Assembly: GCF_000948975.2 (NCBI RefSeq) | Contig: NZ_CP059735.1 | Coordinates: 4,462,603-4,526,602, forward strand | Source: Thalassomonas actiniarum | Lineage (GTDB): Bacteria > Pseudomonadota > Gammaproteobacteria > Enterobacterales > Alteromonadaceae | DNA: 64,000 nt | Direction of reading: 5' to 3' | Part shown: in pieces, positions 46,501-53,951 of the stretch | Layout of the letters: each line of letters begins with the position of its first letter | Numbering within the stretch: position 1 is the first letter of the stretch | Position numbers and translations under genes: made by a program | The notes under the pieces: model-generated | What the model was told of the DNA's origin: nothing | The model's input: only the letters and a program-made list of their open reading frames with translations | Database searches by the model: none

Positions 46501-46874
46501 AGGCCGGTATCTTTAAGCAAGATATTGAGTGCCTCCATAACCGAATATTTTCCCGACAAGGAATTCGTTTGTTTGCCCGCCATTTTATCCAGAGGGAAAA
46601 GCAAAGTAATATCCGCCTGTTCGGCAAAATTAATTAGCGATAAATCGGCTCTTTGTCTGGGAATATTAAAAGTAACGTTTTCCTGTAACTCTGCCGCATT
46701 AGCCCGATTGGATAAGCTAAAAACCATGACAATACAGATAAAATGTCGTGATAACTTTCGATATTTCCCCGGTATGGATTTACGCCATACATAAAACAAA
46801 GACGACTGGCCTTTTATTTTCCTCCATAGGAATTTATTAATTATTTCGGCTACTTTTTTTGAGAAAAAAGACAT
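43593..46874 (-). CDS. TonB-dependent receptor with STN signalling domain
   Basis: A 1093-residue outer-membrane transporter. It has a long N-terminal extension with a delayed hydrophobic signal (about 43-60, ending NRANAAE), an STN domain (about 65-145, ISLINF-like then LSGKYSVMEALNILL), a second hydrophobic stretch (KVASSVLAVLGTVATTP) before the plug, plug domain VEVRGIRGALGRAMDTKR, and a 22-strand barrel ending SLGVRGTF with terminal Phe. The STN domain passes ligand signal to the FecR-like protein encoded divergently. The extension and second signal-like segment suggest a misassigned start or a fusion. An in-frame GTG at 46892 is the alternative. Confidence 0.9.
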   Translation of the reverse strand: MSFFSKKVAEIINKFLWRKIKGQSSLFYVWRKSIPGKYRKLSRHFICIVMVFSLSNRANAAELQENVTFNIPRQRADLSLINFAEQADITLLFPLDKMAGKQTNSLSGKYSVMEALNILLKDTGLKTDISESGQLSILIDPSFERNNDMAHYKKNKVASSVLAVLGTVATTPTMAETETQVKETEVIEVRGIRGALGRAMDTKREAGGVVDSISAEDIGKFPDTNLAESLQRISGVSIDRSGGEGQKITVRGFGPQFNTVLVNGRQQASEDAGRDFSFDTIAAEMVRSLDVHKTSTATLQSGGIGSTVNINTAKPFAVGGFKAAGSVKAIYDGNSEETTPQVSGLISNTFNEETFGVLLAVSYLERETRLNRAQSAGWRENSDFVRGTPRTASGELYTGNVFIPQNFDSLVTTEKRERTNANLVVQYAPADNLVVTADALYSDFDVKSDTTSYGHWFSANNVENVIVDENGTVTDMYQEVGLATDFHAKKADRLTESKSFGLNLDWEVNDNLNMQFDISHSNATRDANNGRGGSLALLGYANRVQWTLDDNILPYYSNFADADGSIYSGQQEADGVVQDPNSPDYVPPQGVSDYLDPANSGAHVMIRGGNEVEDDITQVKWDGVWTADGDSGFAAAKFGVMFSSETKTVNEWNNTNSGIHCTYCNYQDFPDVSAFEQEIFDAGDDFLSDVSGSGRTPTQWLSFDGEALFDYLGSVEGVDFDAVKTSNSFEVEEETSSFYLELDFEGEVAGMFISSTAGFRYESTDVEVSASQANVQSLSILDATEMLAAYGPTTDFSEKSSYDEILPNFSVKLEITDDLLARAAVSKTLTRPTLSSLRPITKLDTVRQGNLQSSSGNAKLIPFISDNLDLSLEWYYDQASYLSAGYFRKHVANFITNVKQERTFTTQDGSLLTDPSTGSDVSAPDADDGVAVFTNTAPENGESAIVDGWEFAAQHTFGESGFGVIANATIVDSDAELDNADITQVFAVTGLSDSLNLVAFYEQGSFQGRIAYNWRDTFLQSLSQGGGDGVTYVEDYAQWDASASYELTDEMTVFVEGINLTEEYTHSRGRFSNQLLDIVDSGRRISLGVRGTF

Positions 46875-47391
46875 TCTGGTATTTTTTAACACCTAATTTT
46901 TATAATGCTTGTCGTAATATTCTATTGATATAGGCCGCCAGGGATAACAAGATAAGCAACTGAAAAATATCATCAAAAAAGAAGGTTTCTTTCCCTGCTC
47001 TGCTTATCTTTAGCTAAGCTTACGCCTATATCAGCTAAGACCATATGCAACTCCACTATGAATTACAACCGTTAAGCGATTTCCCTGAGGACGGCGCTGG
47101 CATTTATATTTGCCGTAGATCTGATACGCGCAAACAAGTAGGCTTAGTAGAAAAATAAGCCAGACGAAAATAGCCAAGAGAACATAGCGAAGATAAATAA
47201 TTAAAAAAAAATCATTCTCTATGGCGGATTTTTTTAGCCGAATCGTCTTTATAGGTATTAACCCAAAATGTTTACCGAAATAAGACGCTTAAGTAAGACC
47301 TTAAATGAAACGAAGTCATAGTGTATCAGCAAGCATCAGCGACCTGTTCAGTGAACTTAAATGAGCTTAAAAAAGTAAAGAGCGGAGCCTG
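46875..47391. other. Divergent promoter region of the receptor and FecI-like genes
   Basis: 517 bases between the divergent TonB receptor and sigma factor genes. Both promoters, probably including a sigma-dependent one, should lie here. A small ORF at 47045-47158 is the only coding candidate. No clear hairpin or repeat is visible. Confidence 0.5.
47045..47158 (+). CDS. Small ORF, 37 residues, uncertain
   Basis: ATG to TAA, coding for QLHYELQPLSDFPEDGAGIY and a short basic end. Composition is protein-like, but the ribosome binding site is weak and nothing is recognised. It could be a gene remnant within the divergent promoter region. Confidence 0.2.
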   Translation: MQLHYELQPLSDFPEDGAGIYICRRSDTRKQVGLVEK

Positions 47392-47964
47392 ATGTCAAAC
47401 GATACCGTGTTTTATAAAATATATTTAGCCTCGAGGAAAAGTATTTCCCGGCTGGTGTCGCGCATTGTCCCGCCACACGAAATAGAAGATATTGTTCAGG
47501 AAACCTATGTCCGTATTTGCCAGATTGAACACAAAGAAACGGTTAGCTCACCAAAATCGTTTATGTTCAAAACGGCGCGCAATCTGGCATTAGATTATCA
47601 AAAGCAGGCGAATGTTAAACGGCTTGATAATGTTGATGATATTCAGGTCTTAGAGCAGTTATTATCAGATGATAACAAAGACGAAATGTATGAAAGCGCC
47701 CTGACCGACAGCGAGTTTTCACATTTTTGTGAAGCGGTCAGGTTATTACCGCTGCAGTGTCGTAAGGTCTTTGTATTAAAGAAAGTTTATGGTTATTCTC
47801 AGCGTGAGATTGCTGAACAATTGAACCTTAGTGAAAGTACCGTGGAAAAACATATAGCAAACGGCATGAAACGTTGCGCCCTCTTTATGCGGAAAATAAA
47901 CCATCAGACGCCGACCGTAACAACGGCGTCAGCAAAGAACATTGCCGGAGGATCTTATGAGTAA
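47392..47964 (+). CDS. FecI-like ECF sigma factor
   Basis: A 190-residue sigma-70 of the extracytoplasmic-function class. Region 2 contains EIEDIVQETYVRICQIEH and region 4 is LPLQCRKVFVLKKVYGYSQR and the following HTH helix ESTVEKHI. Iron- and sugar-responsive FecI relatives are released by a FecR partner when the receptor STN domain is engaged. GGAG precedes ATG 47392. Its stop overlaps the fecR-like start by eight bases, indicating coupling. Confidence 0.9.
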   Translation: MSNDTVFYKIYLASRKSISRLVSRIVPPHEIEDIVQETYVRICQIEHKETVSSPKSFMFKTARNLALDYQKQANVKRLDNVDDIQVLEQLLSDDNKDEMYESALTDSEFSHFCEAVRLLPLQCRKVFVLKKVYGYSQREIAEQLNLSESTVEKHIANGMKRCALFMRKINHQTPTVTTASAKNIAGGSYE

Positions 47965-49033
47965 TATTCATCAGATTCATGAACGCGCCCAAGACGAAGA
48001 ACAACGCCTGGATGCTGCCAGTGACTGGATAGCAAAATTAGACCGGGGTTTATCACCCGGGGAGCAACAGCAGTTAAAAGCCTGGTTAGCCCAAGACGTG
48101 CATAACACCGCGGTACTGCTTGAAATCGCACAATTATGGGACAAAATGGCCGAACTCAGTCGTCTGTCGGATATCTTTCCGCAAGCGCCGGTTAAAAAGA
48201 AGAAAAATGCCCCCTGGCTGGTATCCATTGCCGCCTCGCTGGTGTTGGCGTTCGGTTTTTATCTCGGCAAGCAGACCTTTTTCCCTGCTCCGCTGGAATC
48301 ACCTTCTGCTGTGGTGGCTATTCAGGCAAGTTATCAAACCGGCATAGGTGAAAGTAATACCATCAACTTACCCGATAGCAGCAAAATAGTGCTTAATACC
48401 AATAGCTTCGTCCAGGTAAAATATACCGAAAACGCCCGTATTATCGAGCTGCAACGTGGCGAAATTCATATTGATGTCGCACACGATAAATCCCGTCCGT
48501 TAAGTGTTATCGCCGGCGGTGAAATTATCCAGGCGGTAGGCACCGCCTTTAATGTCGAAGTGCGCGATGAACTGGTGGAGCTGATTGTCACCGACGGCAA
48601 GGTATTGGTCGCCAAAGAGGAAAAGTCCTCATTAAATGCCTTATTAGATAATGACCTCAAACAATTGGCGAAACGATTGCCGCCAAACGCCATGCTGATC
48701 TCTAAAGGGGAGAAAATCAACTTAGATGTCACCGGAAAAAGCCAACAAGCCAAAGTCAAAATAGACCCGGTTGAGATCGCCGCCAGCTTGTCATGGCGAA
48801 ATGGCAACCTTATTTTTCGGGGTGAGTCTTTAGCTGAAGCCATGGCGGAGATAAGCCGGTATACCCAAATAGAATTTGAACTCGACAGCGATAAAAACCT
48901 TGAGCAGATACAAGTGGCCGGTATGTTTAAAACCGGGGATGTCACCGGGTTGCTGGATGTACTGAGCAGGAACTTTAATATCAGTTATGAAAAAGTGAGT
49001 CACGATAAAATTTTCCTGAAATACGCAGGTTAA
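47957..49033 (+). CDS. FecR-like anti-sigma / signal transducer
   Basis: A 358-residue inner-membrane protein. N-terminal cytoplasmic part with WIAKLDRGLSPGEQQQLKAW (DUF4880), one TM helix at about 80-98, then a periplasmic FecR domain with LPDSSKIVLNTNSFVQV and QRGEIHIDVAHDKSRPL. The C-terminal LSWRNGNLIFRGESLAEAM portion contacts the receptor. ATG 47957 follows GGAGG by five bases. A longer frame begins 15 bases earlier but has no site. It links the TonB receptor STN domain to the sigma factor. Confidence 0.9.
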   Translation: MSNIHQIHERAQDEEQRLDAASDWIAKLDRGLSPGEQQQLKAWLAQDVHNTAVLLEIAQLWDKMAELSRLSDIFPQAPVKKKKNAPWLVSIAASLVLAFGFYLGKQTFFPAPLESPSAVVAIQASYQTGIGESNTINLPDSSKIVLNTNSFVQVKYTENARIIELQRGEIHIDVAHDKSRPLSVIAGGEIIQAVGTAFNVEVRDELVELIVTDGKVLVAKEEKSSLNALLDNDLKQLAKRLPPNAMLISKGEKINLDVTGKSQQAKVKIDPVEIAASLSWRNGNLIFRGESLAEAMAEISRYTQIEFELDSDKNLEQIQVAGMFKTGDVTGLLDVLSRNFNISYEKVSHDKIFLKYAG

Positions 49034-49083
49034 TTATCAAGACGAAACCATAAAAAACTCCCTTAGATCGTACCATACGATTC

Positions 49084-49110
49084 CCCATTATGATGAATAA
49101 TGGGCTTTTT
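49084..49110 (+). terminator. Rho-independent terminator after the FecR-like gene
   Basis: CCCATTAT at 49084-49091 pairs with ATAATGGG at 49097-49104 around GATGA, followed by CTTTTTATATTTT. It separates the sigma/FecR pair from the sugar porter. Confidence 0.85.
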
Positions 49111-49164
49111 ATATTTTACAGGTCACGGTTTTAACATTAGATAATAATAAAAGGATAAAGATTA

Positions 49165-50604
49165 ATGAGCACACAAACTTCCTCTGATGGTTTACCCGAT
49201 ACCTTGCAACAAACAGAGGAAATTCAAGGATCATTCTTATATGTATTTTTTATCTCCTCAGTGGCGGCCATAGGCGGTTTTCTCTTTGGTTTTGACTCAG
49301 GCGTGATAAACGGCACAGTATCCGCGTTAGGTAAGACCTTTAATGCCAATGATGTCGCGACCGGTTTTAATGTTGCCTCGGTACTATTAGGCTGTGCCTT
49401 AGGCGCCTTGATGGCTGGCCCGGTAGCCGATCGTTTCGGGCGCAAGCCGGTGATGATAGTTACTGCCATTATTTTTGCCGTCAGCGCCTTTGGCTCAGGT
49501 ATCTCAGATACGTCGGCTGAATTTATTTTTTATCGTTTGTTGGGGGGGCTTGGCATAGGCGCCGCCTCGGTATTAGCACCCGCTTATATTGCCGAAGTCG
49601 CTCCCGCCGCTTTACGTGGCCGCTTAGCAACCCTACAACAATTAGCCATAGTGCTCGGCCTGTTTGCTGCTTTTTTAAGCAACTACCTTATTGCCTCCAA
49701 GGCAGGTAGCGCCGAAGCAAGTTTTATCCTTGATTTGGCCGCCTGGCGCTGGATGTTCTGGGTAGAGCTTATCCCCTCTTTACTGTTTTTAACCGGGGTT
49801 ATTTTTATACCTGAATCACCCAGGTATTTAGTGGCCCAAGGCAAAGTAGAAAAAGCCCGCAATGTCTTTAAGCGCATAGCAAACGGCACCCAAGACGAGC
49901 AAATTGCGCAAGTAAAAACGTCCTTACACGGCAATAAAAAACCAAGCCTGGCGGATCTCTTCCTTGAAGGACAGAAAAAAATTCATCCGATAATCTGGAT
50001 CGGGATCGCCTTATCGGTATTCCAGCAATTTGTCGGCATCAATGTCGTCTTTTATTATGGCGCCGAGCTGTGGCAAGCGGCGGGGTTTGATGAGTCCCAA
50101 TCATTATTTATTAACGTACTCACAGGCACCACCAATATCCTGTCAACCTTCATAGCCATCGCCCTGATCGACAAAGTCGGCCGCAAGCCGTTATTGCTGG
50201 TCGGTAGTGTCGGCATGTTTGTTTGTCTGGGAGCGCTAACCTTTATCTTTGGCACCAGCGGTTTTGATGCCGCAGGTAAACTGGCCTTGACGGAAAACAT
50301 GGGCACCCTGGCGTTAATTATGGCCAACTTATTTGTGGTATTTTTTGGTTTAAGCTGGGGCCCGGTGGTTTGGGTGTTACTGGGTGAAATATTTAATAAC
50401 CGCATTCGTGGTGCAGCCCTGGCAGTGGCGGCTAGCGCCCAATGGCTGGCAAACTTCGCCATCACCATGACTTTCCCAATAATACTAGCCAGTTTCGGAT
50501 TGGCGGGAGCCTATGGTCTGTATGCGGCATCCGCCTTAGTCAGCATCTTCTTTGTGGTGAAATACATCAAGGAAACCAAAGGAGTATCCTTGGAAGCCAT
50601 GTAG
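49165..50604 (+). CDS. MFS sugar porter
   Basis: A 479-residue 12-TM transporter of the sugar porter family. Signature motifs: FGFDSGVINGTV in TM1, DRFGRKPVM, a PESPRYL motif at the end of TM6, QQFVGINVVFYYG in TM7, DKVGRKPLLL, and a final KETKGVSLE. It imports monosaccharides by proton or sodium symport. Placed after the FecR-like gene, it suggests that the receptor locus handles a carbohydrate. AAGGA precedes ATG 49165. Confidence 0.93.
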   Translation: MSTQTSSDGLPDTLQQTEEIQGSFLYVFFISSVAAIGGFLFGFDSGVINGTVSALGKTFNANDVATGFNVASVLLGCALGALMAGPVADRFGRKPVMIVTAIIFAVSAFGSGISDTSAEFIFYRLLGGLGIGAASVLAPAYIAEVAPAALRGRLATLQQLAIVLGLFAAFLSNYLIASKAGSAEASFILDLAAWRWMFWVELIPSLLFLTGVIFIPESPRYLVAQGKVEKARNVFKRIANGTQDEQIAQVKTSLHGNKKPSLADLFLEGQKKIHPIIWIGIALSVFQQFVGINVVFYYGAELWQAAGFDESQSLFINVLTGTTNILSTFIAIALIDKVGRKPLLLVGSVGMFVCLGALTFIFGTSGFDAAGKLALTENMGTLALIMANLFVVFFGLSWGPVVWVLLGEIFNNRIRGAALAVAASAQWLANFAITMTFPIILASFGLAGAYGLYAASALVSIFFVVKYIKETKGVSLEAM

Positions 50605-50620
50605 CTTAGCCTTCAACCTG

Positions 50621-50637
50621 GGGCTTCCAGCCCTTTT
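50621..50637 (+). terminator. Short terminator hairpin after the sugar porter gene
   Basis: GGGCT pairs with AGCCC around TCC, followed by TTTT. The stem is only five bases, but the position, 17 bases after the stop, fits. Confidence 0.5.
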
Positions 50638-50818
50638 GATTCTATTCTAGTCACATAAAACAAGCAGTCATTGATGGCAATATCTTTGATGACTGCCCTC
50701 ATAAAAGCCCGCTAACGGAAAATCCCCCTTACGATGAGGCATGACAGGAATTTCAGCGTGCCGCTCACAGGTGACAGCCGAAACTTGCTTGATATCGTTA
50801 CCCGCAGCGATATTTCAC

Positions 50819-50853
50819 GCACTACGATCAAAAATGAACAGCTGGAGTGTTGG
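50819..50853 (+). repeat. Dispersed 35-base repeat, copy 2
   Basis: Begins GCACTACGATCAAAAATGAA, matching 40150-40184 with three mismatches. It ends 21 bases before the DUF6795 remnant, so the repeat may mark a recombination junction. Confidence 0.6.
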
Positions 50854-50874
50854 GTTTAAACTTAAAAACTATTG

Positions 50875-50919
50875 AAATTTAATAATGAACTGATTACTTC
50901 CTATGATGAAATAACCTGA
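50875..50919 (+). pseudogene. 3' remnant of a duplicated DUF6795 gene
   Basis: Reads KFNNELITSYDEIT then stop. The intact gene downstream ends YFNNELIASYDEVI then stop (51570-51614). Eleven of 14 residues are identical and the stops align, so this is the 3' end of a deleted tandem copy. The break lies near the repeat copy at 50819-50853. Confidence 0.75.
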
Positions 50920-51086
50920 TTTATCAACTATAGTCGTTTTCACTAAGTGAATATCAATGGAGGATGTTCTTTTGTTTAACAAAAATAAGTTTTATTCATA
51001 TCAATTAGTTCCAACTCATCAATCTCAAATTATTACCAGTCGAGCCGACGTTAATATAATTTCTGCACACCACAAAGGGCCGTATT

Positions 51087-51614
51087 ATGTTTGGTCTGTT
51101 TAAACGACATGAGGTGGAAATGTCACCCGAGGTACGTGGACGCATCACCAATGGCGACAAGCCTGTCGCTGGTATAGAAGTGGTACGTAGTCTTATGTAT
51201 GAAGGATATAAAAAAGGAAAAGAGCAAAAAGAATACGCATTAACCGATACCAAGGGACAGTTCTCATTTGAGAAAAGAATCATAAAATCACGACTACCCG
51301 GGGATATGTTTGGGGCAAACATGCCTGTTATGCAATCCATTTATATCGAAAAAGATGATCCCAAAGATCAAGATGACCACTATTATTTTCTTTGGTCTAC
51401 AAGCAAGAGCTGGCGTTCAATTCCCCCACTATCAGAACTAATGTTACAGCTTAATGCCGATTTACAAAACAAAGAAGTCCATCATGAAATTAACGCTGGA
51501 AATTATGGAGGACGTCAGAGACACCCTGTTATTTCAATATGTTACTGGAAGGGGGAGCTAATTTCGACCTATTTTAACAATGAGTTGATTGCTTCTTATG
51601 ATGAAGTAATTTGA
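51087..51614 (+). CDS. DUF6795-like protein
   Basis: A 175-residue protein with no signal peptide or TM. It starts FGLFKRHEVEMSPEVRGRIT and contains DTKGQFSFEKR, a carboxypeptidase-regulatory or transthyretin-like beta-sandwich pattern I associate with DUF6795. Function is unknown. It lies 42 bases before a lipase-like gene and has a decayed duplicate upstream. Members near lipases could be immunity or adaptor partners of secreted effectors; this is inference from arrangement only. Confidence 0.6.
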   Translation: MFGLFKRHEVEMSPEVRGRITNGDKPVAGIEVVRSLMYEGYKKGKEQKEYALTDTKGQFSFEKRIIKSRLPGDMFGANMPVMQSIYIEKDDPKDQDDHYYFLWSTSKSWRSIPPLSELMLQLNADLQNKEVHHEINAGNYGGRQRHPVISICYWKGELISTYFNNELIASYDEVI

Positions 51615-51656
51615 CTTTTTTACTACGAAATAAAGATATTATTTTAAGGACAAAAT

Positions 51657-52813
51657 ATGACTGAAATTTCACCTTCGGTTGCTTCAGATCTTGCGGCTGC
51701 CGCATACAGTATTAAGGGGCCGGTTCCGAAAGGTTTCATTTTACCGCTTAATGCTGAGACAAGGAAGCATTTCAAATTTAATCTATCAGAACATATCTAT
51801 ACCGGTACTTCAGGCGGCTTTTTCTGCCGCCAGACAACAGGCTTTGTTTTAATCGGCCAAGGCTATAGCCGGGAGCATAAAAACGATCATGTAATAGCTA
51901 TCCGCGGCACGGATTCATTAGCCGATGCCCTCACCGACATTACCTACCATAGCTGTAACAGTGATAACGGCGCTTCGGTACATACCGGTTTTCAAAGTAC
52001 ATTTGCTTCGTTCAGATCCGGCTTAATGGCCTATTTCAACCAACCGGGTCTCTTTAACGGCAACAGTATTATCCATTGTGTCGGCCATAGCCTGGGGGCG
52101 CACTTGCATCCTTAACCGCAGACTGGATTAAAACAGAATTTAAAAGAAATGTTTATCTCTACACCTTCGGCGCTCCCAGGGTTGGTAAAAAAGACTATGC
52201 CATTAATAACAGTGTCCGGGTGAAAAAAATGTTTCGTTGTGTTCATGGCGCAGATCCTGTACCGAAAATGCCGGTATGGCCCTTTTACCATGCCCCTATC
52301 AATGGCCATGAATACATATTGTCCCGTGCCCAGGGCATAGATCATAAAGCTCACCTTATGGGAGATAGCCCGGGCTATATTAACACCGCAAACGTTAACG
52401 ACTGGGAAAGCTTACATTGCCAGGCCGCCTGTTCCGCCAGTCAGCGGGTGGTGCCCAACTACCAAAACCGCACTGAAAGTACCTATTCAAGCTTTTGGGC
52501 CGACAAAATTGCCGCAGCGTTAATGACGGTAATGATAGACGGCGGCGCCACAACCATTATCGCTTCTCTTCAGGCCACGGGCGCCACCATAGGTACGGTA
52601 TACGACATCATGGCCAGGGCCTTGGTTGATATCTCGAAAATCGTCGGCATGGAAAAACAACTCAAAGGCGTATTAGGCTATATGCTGGTTTTTGCCGGCA
52701 AAAGTGCCTATATACCGATTGAATTTACCTATAAATTTATCCGCTGGGTATTCACTGTCACTATCGCCCGGTTACAAAAAGCCGCAAAGCTGGCGCTAAA
52801 GCAAAACAATTAG
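51657..52813 (+). pseudogene. Class 3 lipase-like gene with single-base frameshift
   Basis: The first part (codons 1-152) runs to the lipase box VGHSLGA (Ser145) and then hits a stop at 52113-52115. If one G is added to the five-G run at 52094-52098, the frame reads on as GHSLGGALASLTADWIKTEF into RNVYLYTFGAPRVGKKDYAI, exactly the class 3 lipase consensus, and continues to 52813 (385 residues total). The C-terminal 130 residues hold amphipathic and TM-like helices. AAGGA precedes ATG 51657. It may be a true pseudogene, a phase-variable gene or a sequencing error. The downstream part also opens at 52220. Confidence 0.8.
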
Positions 52814-52889
52814 AAACCGACTAACCATTATCAGTGATACGGCCTGTTAATCCCAATCGCAGCAAGCCATAAAGATACCGGATATCAAT

Positions 52890-53141
52890 ATGGGACGTCC
52901 ACAAGTTGCCCCCAAAGATCAGTATGAAAGAAAGGTTCTGCTCAGCAACTTATTGCAATACGGCCTTTTCCCGGAGTTTATGGTGCGCTGTTTAACTTCT
53001 ACTGTGCGCACAGAACTGCCCTTATTGAATATTAAGGGCGGCGAGTTTCAAGATCATCGAATTTGTGGGATAAGGCCTAAAGACTGTAGCTGCCACATTC
53101 CCGACATTAGGTGGCTGGCACTTAAAGCGAATTTGGATTAG
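52890..53141 (+). CDS. Small hypothetical protein, possibly truncated
   Basis: An 83-residue ORF, GRPQVAPKDQYERKVLLSNL and onwards, ending with a Cys/His cluster (CGIRPKDCSCHIPDIRW). The LLQYGLFPEFMVRCLTS segment weakly recalls the N-terminal helices of FlhC-type activators. No ribosome binding site stands out. It lies between the broken lipase and the metallo-beta-lactamase and could be a decayed gene. Confidence 0.35.
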   Translation: MGRPQVAPKDQYERKVLLSNLLQYGLFPEFMVRCLTSTVRTELPLLNIKGGEFQDHRICGIRPKDCSCHIPDIRWLALKANLD

Positions 53142-53216
53142 ATTTTGTATCGATAATGCCACAATAAGCGGCTTAGTAATCTTTGGCTAAAATAAGCGAC
53201 AAAGGAGCTATTGACG

Positions 53217-53951
53217 CTATAGTTTCTTGTTAGAGTCCTTTGCAGACAAAGCTAATTTTTGTGTATGAGTTAGCAAACTAACATCTCCAACTTTACCATG
53301 CCCGGGAACAACTAATTTGATATCAGGGTAACGATTAATGACTTTCTGAATAGAGTTTGACCATTCACCAATAACAGCATCCCCAGTATTACCTAAACTT
53401 TTAGCGTGCAGACTTTTAACAAAACAACCGCCGAATAATATTTTTTCCTTAGGCACCCAAACAACGATATTATCTTCTGTATGTCCTGCTCCCGGGTAAA
53501 AAATACTCACGACACCATCAGCTAATTCAAATGTATTACTTGATATTTCGTCACTGGACGTTTCTTTTCGGTTTGATTTAAGCAGTTTGTTGGTTAGTGA
53601 TGTTGCATAAGTTTTTATTTTTAGATCATTTAAAAGTGGTAAATCGCCGCTAGCATCTTCATGAAAATGAGTAACAACAGTGTTTTTTAAAGTTAGCCCT
53701 TTAGCTTCAATCCACTCAATTAATTCTTTAGTTCCCTGAGTTGTCCAAGGAGTGTCAATCATATGTACTTCAGTACCATTAATAACAACGAGACCTGATG
53801 CCTCTACTAACCCCCATGGTTTAACCCTTTTAAATGAAATATGCTGATAGACGTTATCACTTAATTTTTTAATTTTAAGTTGTTTGACACTTTCATTATT
53901 TGCAAAAACAAGACAAGGAACAAGGAGTATAAGTAGAATAATTGATTTCAT
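53217..53951 (-). CDS. Subclass B1 metallo-beta-lactamase, IMP-like
   Basis: A 244-residue periplasmic enzyme with a signal peptide (1-17, cleavage after VFA). All six B1 zinc ligands are present in order: His95, His97 and Asp99 in HFHED; His157 in GAGHTEDN; Cys176 in FGGCFVK; His218 in VPGHGKVGD. Lys179 and Asn188 (LGNTGDA) match the substrate-binding residues of IMP-type enzymes, and much of the text is IMP-like (LKIKKLSDNVYQHISF, TKELIEWIEAKG). It should hydrolyse penicillins, cephalosporins and carbapenems. The gene is visibly more AT-rich than the core genes around it and stands alone beside a long inverted repeat, suggesting transfer. Confidence 0.93.
   Translation of the reverse strand: MKSIILLILLVPCLVFANNESVKQLKIKKLSDNVYQHISFKRVKPWGLVEASGLVVINGTEVHMIDTPWTTQGTKELIEWIEAKGLTLKNTVVTHFHEDASGDLPLLNDLKIKTYATSLTNKLLKSNRKETSSDEISSNTFELADGVVSIFYPGAGHTEDNIVVWVPKEKILFGGCFVKSLHAKSLGNTGDAVIGEWSNSIQKVINRYPDIKLVVPGHGKVGDVSLLTHTQKLALSAKDSNKKL

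Larger units (their letters stand above)
50605..51086. other. Intergenic region with repeat copy and gene remnant
   Basis: 482 bases marking the start of the accessory island. It contains a short terminator, the second copy of the 35-base dispersed repeat (50819), and a 45-base remnant of a second DUF6795 gene (50875). Elsewhere it is AT-rich without a clear gene. Confidence 0.6.

Noticed and set aside
50819-50853. Dispersed repeat as part of a coding gene
   Set aside because: A short translation such as TTIKNEQLECWV is possible, but it stops immediately, has no start or ribosome site, and the partner copy differs at its end.
52220-52813. Separate gene of 197 residues starting KKMFRCVHGADPV
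   Set aside because: It continues the lipase frame after a single-base shift and contains the conserved lipase catalytic-Asp region, so it is the 3' part of the broken lipase.
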